A stretch of 10,936 nucleotides of DNA from Desulfomicrobiaceae bacterium (lineage in GTDB: Bacteria; Desulfobacterota; Desulfovibrionia; Desulfovibrionales; Desulfomicrobiaceae), in contig DPEO01000056.1 in the NCBI GenBank assembly GCA_003530935.1, positions 4,349 to 15,284 of the forward strand. The letters run 5' to 3'. The translations under genes were made by a program, and so were the position numbers. This document shows positions 6,538 to 10,936 of this stretch, one piece after another. The first letter of the stretch is position 1. Every line of letters starts with the position of its first letter. A model generated the notes under the pieces. That model made no database searches, was not told the origin of the DNA, and saw nothing but the letters and a program-made list of their open reading frames with translations.

Positions 6538-7268
6538 TGGATGTCATGAATACCGAAACATTGGCGCTTTTTGAGGAGCTCGCGGCCCAGGATCCTGGTT
6601 CGAGTATTTTTTTGCACGTGGCGCGGCTGTTTCGTGCTCATGGAGACGCCGCACGGGCAGCAGCGGTACTGCGGCGGGGGCTGACAAGCCATCCTGGGCA
6701 TATCGAAGCAGGGCTGCTTTTAGCGGATACCTTGGCGGAGCTTGGAGAAAGTGATGGAGACATGGTCCACGAAACCGGAGAGCGCCTGCTGCGCTTTCCG
6801 CGTTTTTGGCAGGCCTTGAGCCAGGTGAGCGCCGAGCGTGGAGCCGTAGACCTTGCCGTGGTGGCGGGGCTCATGGCCCTTTTAGCCCAAGGAGGCACGG
6901 TCCAGTGGGGCCAAATTCTGCTGAATGGGGTGCGGGAAGCCTTGGCTGCGGTGGAGGTGCCTGCCTCGCGCGAGCCAGAGACCGACTTGGACGCGGACGA
7001 GGTGACGCAGTTTTGCCTCAACGCCAGTATCCGTACCAAGACTATGGCCAAGCTTTTCTCCATGCACGGCGAGCACGAGCAAGCGCTCGCCATCTATGAG
7101 GAATTGCTGGCGAAGGCCCAGAGTCCTGAGGAGCGAGAAGAGCTGCAGCAGCTTCGTGACGCCGAGCGCCGTCAGGCGGGCTTGGAGCCGGACCGGCAGT
7201 CGCAGATGTTCTCGCTTCTCGATCAGCTGGCAACGCGTTTGGAAACCAGAACTATGGCGAGGTCATGA
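6537..7268 (+). CDS. Tetratricopeptide-repeat protein of unknown role
   Basis: This 243-residue soluble protein is built of helical repeats and probably acts as a protein-interaction scaffold in the cytoplasm; I see no signal peptide or membrane helix. A TPR-like pair covers about 22-70, with SIFLHVARLFRAHGDAARAA then HIEAGLLLADTLAELGE. A good C-terminal repeat spans about 166-196 (KTMAKLFSMHGEHEQALAIY). A charged helix follows (197-218, EEREELQQLRDAERRQ). The middle (71-150) is helical but has diverged from TPR consensus, with a Pro/Glu/Asp-rich linker at 141-155. Starts considered were GTG 6534, ATG 6537 and ATG 6546; ATG 6537 makes the usual TGATG coupling with the ftsB-like gene. It overlaps the lipoprotein gene by 4 bases. 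Partners are likely to be the neighbouring envelope proteins, but that is inference. Confidence 0.75.
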   Translation: MDVMNTETLALFEELAAQDPGSSIFLHVARLFRAHGDAARAAAVLRRGLTSHPGHIEAGLLLADTLAELGESDGDMVHETGERLLRFPRFWQALSQVSAERGAVDLAVVAGLMALLAQGGTVQWGQILLNGVREALAAVEVPASREPETDLDADEVTQFCLNASIRTKTMAKLFSMHGEHEQALAIYEELLAKAQSPEEREELQQLRDAERRQAGLEPDRQSQMFSLLDQLATRLETRTMARS

Positions 7269-7957
7269 TGCGTACAGGGATAATTTTTGCGGCACTGGTA
7301 ATGTTGTGCGCATGCCAGCCGCTCCACGTGACAAAACTGTACTATGACGAATATATCAACCCCAAGGCATCCATTGATTACGAGGCGGAAGAGGATGTCG
7401 CCATCCCTGCCGAAGTGTTGGACGCATTCGTGCGCATGGATGGTGCTGTGATCCGGGTGGCCGATGTTTTGGCAAAGGTGGAATCCTTTCCTGATGATAT
7501 GTGGCTGGCTGCCGTGGGGAGCGCCCTTCCGGAAGTGCGTCAATGGGCCGTGCTCGACCGGTATTTCTTGGCAAAAAATGGGGTACTGCTCTCTGCGGAT
7601 GGACCGCTTGAGGCCTTTGCCGAACAGGTGGAGGGCCAGCCGTACGCCTTGGGCGCCGTGGTGCTCCCCGAGGGAGTGACTGTGGTGCGCAAGTTTACCG
7701 ATGGTGCCGGAGAAGAAGGGTTCGTGGCGGCCATGCTCGATCCAGCTTTGCTGCATCAAAACCCGTGGAGCGCGGTGGTGGTTGGCGACCAGATTGCGTA
7801 CGGAGCGCTGGATGCAGAGGCCGCGCAGCAGCTTGCGCAGGATGTTCTGAGTTCTAAGAGCTTTTCCGGGGCACGCCCCGTGGCAGGAACACAGTACCGC
7901 TGGTTGATGAGCGCCCGGGATCACTTGCGCATTGCCTACGTCTATCAGCAGAAGTGA
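7265..7957 (+). CDS. Putative lipoprotein of unknown function
   Basis: I do not recognise this 230-residue protein. The N-terminus [20 protein letters not shown] looks like a lipoprotein signal: one positive residue, a hydrophobic core at 5-14 and a probable lipidated C17 in the box LCAC. The cysteine at the -2 position is unusual for a lipobox. Residue +2 is Q18, not Asp, which by the E. coli Lol rule would favour the outer membrane. The rest is a mixed alpha/beta domain without repeats. Noticeable stretches are the acidic [10 protein letters not shown] (39-48), [20 protein letters not shown] (79-98) and [20 protein letters not shown] (171-190). The start ATG 7265 overlaps the TPR gene as ATGA; ATG 7268 is equally possible and better spaced from GCGAGG at 7257-7262. 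Coupling with the TPR and FtsB-like genes suggests an envelope function. Confidence 0.7.
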   Translation: MMRTGIIFAALVMLCACQPLHVTKLYYDEYINPKASIDYEAEEDVAIPAEVLDAFVRMDGAVIRVADVLAKVESFPDDMWLAAVGSALPEVRQWAVLDRYFLAKNGVLLSADGPLEAFAEQVEGQPYALGAVVLPEGVTVVRKFTDGAGEEGFVAAMLDPALLHQNPWSAVVVGDQIAYGALDAEAAQQLAQDVLSSKSFSGARPVAGTQYRWLMSARDHLRIAYVYQQK

Positions 7958-7961
7958 GGAG
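7956..7961 (+). promoter_or_regulatory. Ribosome binding site of fbp
   Basis: GAGGAG overlaps the TGA stop of the lipoprotein gene and lies 3 bases before the ATG at 7965. It selects this ATG over the in-frame upstream codon at 7932, which would add 11 residues unlike FBPase. Confidence 0.75.
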
Positions 7962-7964
7962 ATC

Positions 7965-8990
7965 ATGCGTCAAGTAACGACAGTCGTCGAGCATTTACTT
8001 TTGCAGCAGAAGGAGCGGCCGTTGGCCTCGGGCCGTTTTACGCGCTTGCTCACCGAACTCATCTTGGCCGCCAAGATCATCGACCGTGAAGTCTCCAAGG
8101 CAGGGCTTTTGGATGTGCTGGGCGCCACGGGCGAGGTCAATGTACAGGGCGAAATGGTGCAGAAGCTGGATGACTTCGCCAACCGCGTCATCATCCGTCG
8201 CATGGAGCGCGCCGGTGTCTTGTGCGCTATGGTTTCCGAGGAGAATGCGGATGTCATCGAAATTCCCCATCAATATCCTGAAGGGGACTACATTTTGATG
8301 TTTGATCCATTGGATGGATCGGCAAATATTGACGCCAACGTGAGTATTGGGACGATTTTTAGCATCTATCGCCGCCAAGGAGGATCCGCAACAGGAGTAA
8401 CCTTGAGTGACGTGTTGCAGAAAGGAGCCATGCAGGTCGCTGCAGGATACTTTATCTATGGATCTTCCACCATGCTCGTCTATACCACAGGAAACGGAGT
8501 GCATGGATTTACCCTTGATCCAAGCGTTGGGGAATTTTTACTTTCTCACCCAGACATTCGCATTCCGGAGCAAGGAAAAATCTATTCGGTCAATGAGGGA
8601 TATACCCCGTACTGGGATGCAACTACACGTAAGGCAGTGGAATACTTTCGCTCTTGTGACAATGCCCTAGGTCGACCGTATAGTCTTCGCTATATCGGTT
8701 CTCTGGTTTCGGATATTCATCGCAACCTCATCTATGGTGGAATTTTTCTCTATCCTGCTGATTGTCGGGATCCCAAAAAGCCCGCAGGAAAGCTGCGGCT
8801 CATGTGTGAGGCCAATCCCATGGCCATGATCGTGGAACAGGCGGGAGGTATGGCCTTGGATGGTCGGCGCCGCATCTTGGATATTGAGCCTGATGAAATC
8901 CATCAACGGACTCCTTTGGTGATCGGTTCCAAGAACGATGTGTTGGCCGTGCAGCGTATTTATGCCGAGGCCGATGCTGAGGCGCAGTAG
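7965..8990 (+). CDS. fbp: Class I fructose-1,6-bisphosphatase
   Basis: This enzyme hydrolyses fructose-1,6-bisphosphate to fructose-6-phosphate in the cytoplasm, the committed step of gluconeogenesis. The protein has 341 residues, the usual class I length. Metal and phosphate-binding motifs are intact: VSEEN (90-94), the signature [11 protein letters not shown] (113-123) with D114, D117 and G118-S119, [10 protein letters not shown] (126-135), [17 protein letters not shown] (243-259), GIFLYP (259-264) and [20 protein letters not shown] (276-295) with the catalytic-site glutamate E282. The C-terminus ...VIGSKNDV (319-326) is typical. The middle of the gene (about 8280-8780) is clearly lower in GC than either end or the neighbours: lines I counted are 45-50%, against 57-73% in tsaD. 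It begins 7 bases after the lipoprotein gene and ends 2 bases before tsaD. Identification is firm. Confidence 0.96.
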   Translation: MRQVTTVVEHLLLQQKERPLASGRFTRLLTELILAAKIIDREVSKAGLLDVLGATGEVNVQGEMVQKLDDFANRVIIRRMERAGVLCAMVSEENADVIEIPHQYPEGDYILMFDPLDGSANIDANVSIGTIFSIYRRQGGSATGVTLSDVLQKGAMQVAAGYFIYGSSTMLVYTTGNGVHGFTLDPSVGEFLLSHPDIRIPEQGKIYSVNEGYTPYWDATTRKAVEYFRSCDNALGRPYSLRYIGSLVSDIHRNLIYGGIFLYPADCRDPKKPAGKLRLMCEANPMAMIVEQAGGMALDGRRRILDIEPDEIHQRTPLVIGSKNDVLAVQRIYAEADAEAQ

Positions 8991-8992
8991 TC

Positions 8993-10048
8993 ATGCGGGT
9001 TTTGGGTATTGAGACTTCCTGCGATGAGTCCGCGGCCGCTGTGTGGGACGACGGCGTGCGTGCCTGCCGCACCCAGAGCCAAATCCCCATGCATGCGGTG
9101 TTTGGCGGCGTGGTGCCGGAGCTCGCCTCCCGTGAGCACTTGCGGGTGCTTCCTTCTCTGGTGGAGCAGACTTTGGCCGATGCCGGGCTGGAGGCTGCGG
9201 ATGTGGATTTGATCGCAGTCACCCGAGGGCCGGGGCTTCTGGGGGCGCTTTTGGTGGGGGTCGCCTTTGCCAAGGCCATGGCGGTTGCCGTGGATCGACC
9301 GATCTTGGGGATCGACCATCTTCAGGCCCACCTCATGGCCGCGTTTATGGATCAGGAGCCGGTGTTTCCCGCGTTGGGATTGCTGGTTTCCGGTGGCCAC
9401 ACCGCCCTTTACGCCATGCACGATGTGGATCGCATGGAGCTTTTGGGCCGCACCCTCGATGATGCGGCGGGCGAGGCCTTCGACAAGATCGCCAAACTCC
9501 TCAATCTGCCGTATCCGGGGGGAGTGTATCTCGACGCCTTGGCGCAGCGCGGAAGCGCTGCTCGTCCGTTTCTCCCGCGACCGTTTTTGGACAACGACCA
9601 TTGCGACTTCAGCTTTAGCGGTCTGAAAACCGCGGCAGGGATGTGGATTCGGGAGCACGCCATCGCGCCTTTGGAATATCGGAATTTCGACGTGGAGGCC
9701 GTCCCTGCGGTGGTCTGCGATTTGTGCGCCGAAGTGAATCAGGCCGTGGTGGATACCTTGATGGCAAAGACGCGCCGTGCACTGGCGCGCTTTTCCGAGG
9801 CCCGCGCCCTGGTGGTGGCGGGCGGTGTCGCCGCCAATACCGGTCTGCGGGCGGCGTGTGCGACCTTGGCGCAGGAGCATGGGCTTGCCTTTTTCGTCCC
9901 GCCCCTTACCTATTGCGGGGACAATGGGGCTATGGTAGCTTTTCTCGGTCATCTTTTGGGGACACGCGGCTACCGGCATGACCTTTCCTTTGAGGCCATT
10001 GCCCGGGGGCGCCGCATGCCGCACGACGTTATTCGAACCTCAAGCTAA
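8993..10048 (+). CDS. tsaD: tRNA N6-threonylcarbamoyladenosine transferase TsaD (Kae1/Gcp)
   Basis: TsaD transfers the threonylcarbamoyl group from threonylcarbamoyl-AMP to A37 of ANN-reading tRNAs, working with TsaB and TsaE (not in this window). The protein has 351 residues. Family motifs in order are [14 protein letters not shown] (4-17), [12 protein letters not shown] (38-49), [14 protein letters not shown] (76-89), metal ligands H109 and H113 in [21 protein letters not shown] (130-140), [19 protein letters not shown] (152-170), PYPGG (173-177), FSFSGLKTA (206-214), [12 protein letters not shown] (275-286) and [10 protein letters not shown] (307-316) with metal ligand D309. All catalytic features are present. 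The second His motif reads DHLQAH where NHLEGH is common in bacteria, a mild variant. The Shine-Dalgarno is weak and fbp ends 2 bases upstream, so coupling is likely. Confidence 0.96.
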   Translation: MRVLGIETSCDESAAAVWDDGVRACRTQSQIPMHAVFGGVVPELASREHLRVLPSLVEQTLADAGLEAADVDLIAVTRGPGLLGALLVGVAFAKAMAVAVDRPILGIDHLQAHLMAAFMDQEPVFPALGLLVSGGHTALYAMHDVDRMELLGRTLDDAAGEAFDKIAKLLNLPYPGGVYLDALAQRGSAARPFLPRPFLDNDHCDFSFSGLKTAAGMWIREHAIAPLEYRNFDVEAVPAVVCDLCAEVNQAVVDTLMAKTRRALARFSEARALVVAGGVAANTGLRAACATLAQEHGLAFFVPPLTYCGDNGAMVAFLGHLLGTRGYRHDLSFEAIARGRRMPHDVIRTSS

Positions 10049-10053
10049 AGGAG
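10047..10053 (+). promoter_or_regulatory. Ribosome binding site of trxA
   Basis: AAAGGAG overlaps the stop codon of tsaD and lies 6 bases before the ATG at 10060. It is the second strongest Shine-Dalgarno seen in the window after that of mrp, consistent with an abundant product. Confidence 0.8.
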
Positions 10054-10059
10054 TCCGTC

Positions 10060-10380
10060 ATGGCTGTTCAGGTTACTGATGCCACCTTCCAAACCGAAGT
10101 GCTCCAATGCGACCTTCCTGTGCTCGTGGATTTTTGGGCCCCGTGGTGTGGTCCATGCCGGGCCATTGCCCCGGTTATCGATGAGCTGGCCCAGGAGTTT
10201 GCCGGCCAGGTCAAGATTTTGAAAATGAACGTGGACGAGAACCCGGCTACCCCGAGCACCTACGGAATCCGCGCCATCCCGACCCTGATTCTCTTCAAGA
10301 AGGGCGAAGTGGTCGAGCAGGTGACCGGGGCGGTGTCCAAGGCGAGTCTCAAACAGATGTTGAGTGACAAGGCCCTGTAA
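10060..10380 (+). CDS. trxA: Thioredoxin
   Basis: This small cytoplasmic dithiol protein reduces disulfides in target proteins and receives electrons from thioredoxin reductase. The 106-residue product has the canonical length and fold markers. [20 protein letters not shown] (21-40) contains the active site W29-C30-G31-P32-C33 and the buried aspartate D24. LKMNVDENP (54-62) is next, then the cis-proline loop [15 protein letters not shown] (69-83) with P74. [10 protein letters not shown] (88-97) closes the domain. All catalytic residues are standard. The gene has a strong ribosome binding site and is followed, with a TAATG overlap, by its probable reductase. Co-transcription of trxA and trxB is expected from the spacing. 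Confidence 0.96.
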   Translation: MAVQVTDATFQTEVLQCDLPVLVDFWAPWCGPCRAIAPVIDELAQEFAGQVKILKMNVDENPATPSTYGIRAIPTLILFKKGEVVEQVTGAVSKASLKQMLSDKAL

Positions 10381-10936
10381 TGTGGGATTGTTTGGTCATC
10401 GGTGGGGGGCCGGCGGGCATGACCGCCGGCCTCTATTTGGCCCGCGCCGGGGTGCGGGCTGCGGTGGTAGAGCGGCTTGCTGCGGGGGGCCAGGTACTCA
10501 ATACCGAGCGCATCGATAATTACCCCGGCTTTCCGGAAGGAATCTTGGGCTATGAGCTGGCTGCCCTCATGGAAAAAGGCCTGGAGCGCTTCGGCCTGGA
10601 GCGCTTGGCGGGCGAGGTGCGCGAAGTGGAGCCGGGGACGCCGCTGCGGGTGCACATCGATGACACGGTGCACGAGGCCAAGGCCGTGATCGTCTGCTCG
10701 GGCGCCACTTGGCGAAAGCTCGGCGTGCCTGGAGAAGAGCGGCTGACCGGCAAGGGGGTCTCCTACTGCGCGCTGTGCGATGGCTTTTTCTTCAAGGACA
10801 AAACCATCGCCTGCATTGGTGGCGGGGATACAGCCTTGGAAGAGAGCCTGTATTTGCAAAAACTCGCGCGTAAGGTCTATCTCATCCACCGCCGGGACGC
10901 CTTTCGGGGCACTAAGATATACCAAGACAAGGTGCT
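10380..10936 (+). CDS. trxB: Thioredoxin reductase, N-terminal part (runs off window)
   Basis: This is an FAD- and NADPH-dependent enzyme reducing the thioredoxin encoded just upstream. The first 185 codons are present; family members have about 305-320 residues, so roughly 60% is visible. LVIGGGPAGMTAGLYLARAG (5-24) is the FAD-binding Rossmann loop. GGQVLNTERIDNYPGFPEGI (36-55) is characteristic of TrxB. The redox centre is C130-A-L-C133 in SYCALCDGFFF, where most bacterial enzymes have CATC. The NADPH-binding loop CIGGGDTALEES (145-156) is followed by HRRDAFR (170-176), the pattern used for the 2'-phosphate of NADPH. The ATG overlaps the trxA stop (TAATG) with no clear Shine-Dalgarno, so coupling is likely. 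The C-terminal FAD half lies beyond the right edge. Confidence 0.93.
   Translation, partial: MWDCLVIGGGPAGMTAGLYLARAGVRAAVVERLAAGGQVLNTERIDNYPGFPEGILGYELAALMEKGLERFGLERLAGEVREVEPGTPLRVHIDDTVHEAKAVIVCSGATWRKLGVPGEERLTGKGVSYCALCDGFFFKDKTIACIGGGDTALEESLYLQKLARKVYLIHRRDAFRGTKIYQDKV

Noticed and set aside
9317..9337. TsaD metal-binding motif DHLQAH differing from NHLEGH
   Set aside because: Both histidines (H109, H113) are kept and the motif varies in the family, so no loss of function is implied.
8960..10024. 354-codon open frame on the minus strand opposite tsaD
   Set aside because: It lies fully antisense to a gene with every TsaD motif intact. The translated product is rich in His, Gln and Arg with no recognisable domain, as expected for a shadow of a GC-biased gene.

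Overview
The window is a densely packed stretch of bacterial chromosome. Fifteen protein genes all lie on the + strand. No gap between neighbours exceeds 22 bases, and several pairs overlap (GTGA, TGATG, ATGA and TAATG junctions). GC is moderately high, about 57-73% in the tsaD lines I counted by eye and lower inside fbp and ftsB. A Mrp/NBP35 ATPase with an N-terminal CxxC, tandem PilT-type ATPases, a zinc-ribbon protein of the MJ0042 kind and the fbp-tsaD-trxA-trxB order together suggest a Gram-negative bacterium of the Desulfovibrionales type (Desulfobacterota, sulfate-reducer-like). That placement is an inference from gene content, not a database match.

Layout. Bases 1-81 are a short AT-richer leader with a small hairpin. 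Then come pcm (protein repair methyltransferase), a YqaA/DedA-like membrane protein, a Mrp/NBP35 iron-sulfur carrier ATPase, a secreted lytic transglycosylase and pgsA (phosphatidylglycerophosphate synthase). Next are two consecutive pilus-retraction ATPases, PilT and a PilU-like paralogue. They are followed by four small coupled genes: a zinc-ribbon protein with a degenerate receiver-like domain, an FtsB/DivIC-like division protein, a TPR protein and an unrecognised lipoprotein. The window ends with fbp (class I fructose-1,6-bisphosphatase), tsaD (tRNA t6A synthesis), trxA and the first 185 codons of trxB, which runs off the right edge.

How the genes fit together. The central part (about 2244-7957) is mostly concerned with the envelope: peptidoglycan cleavage, phospholipid synthesis, type IV pilus retraction, divisome assembly and an outer-membrane-type lipoprotein. 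The right part is metabolic and housekeeping, ending in a complete thioredoxin/thioredoxin reductase pair. The spacing fits one long transcript or a few overlapping ones. I found no convincing internal terminator or promoter.

Most genes belong to well-known families, and I do not see a clear new defence or mobile system. The least explained part is the four-gene coupled block at 5657-7957, directly downstream of the two pilus motors. It has a zinc-ribbon/pseudo-receiver protein and a lipoprotein of unknown function. No tRNA, rRNA, CRISPR array, insertion sequence or attachment site was seen.
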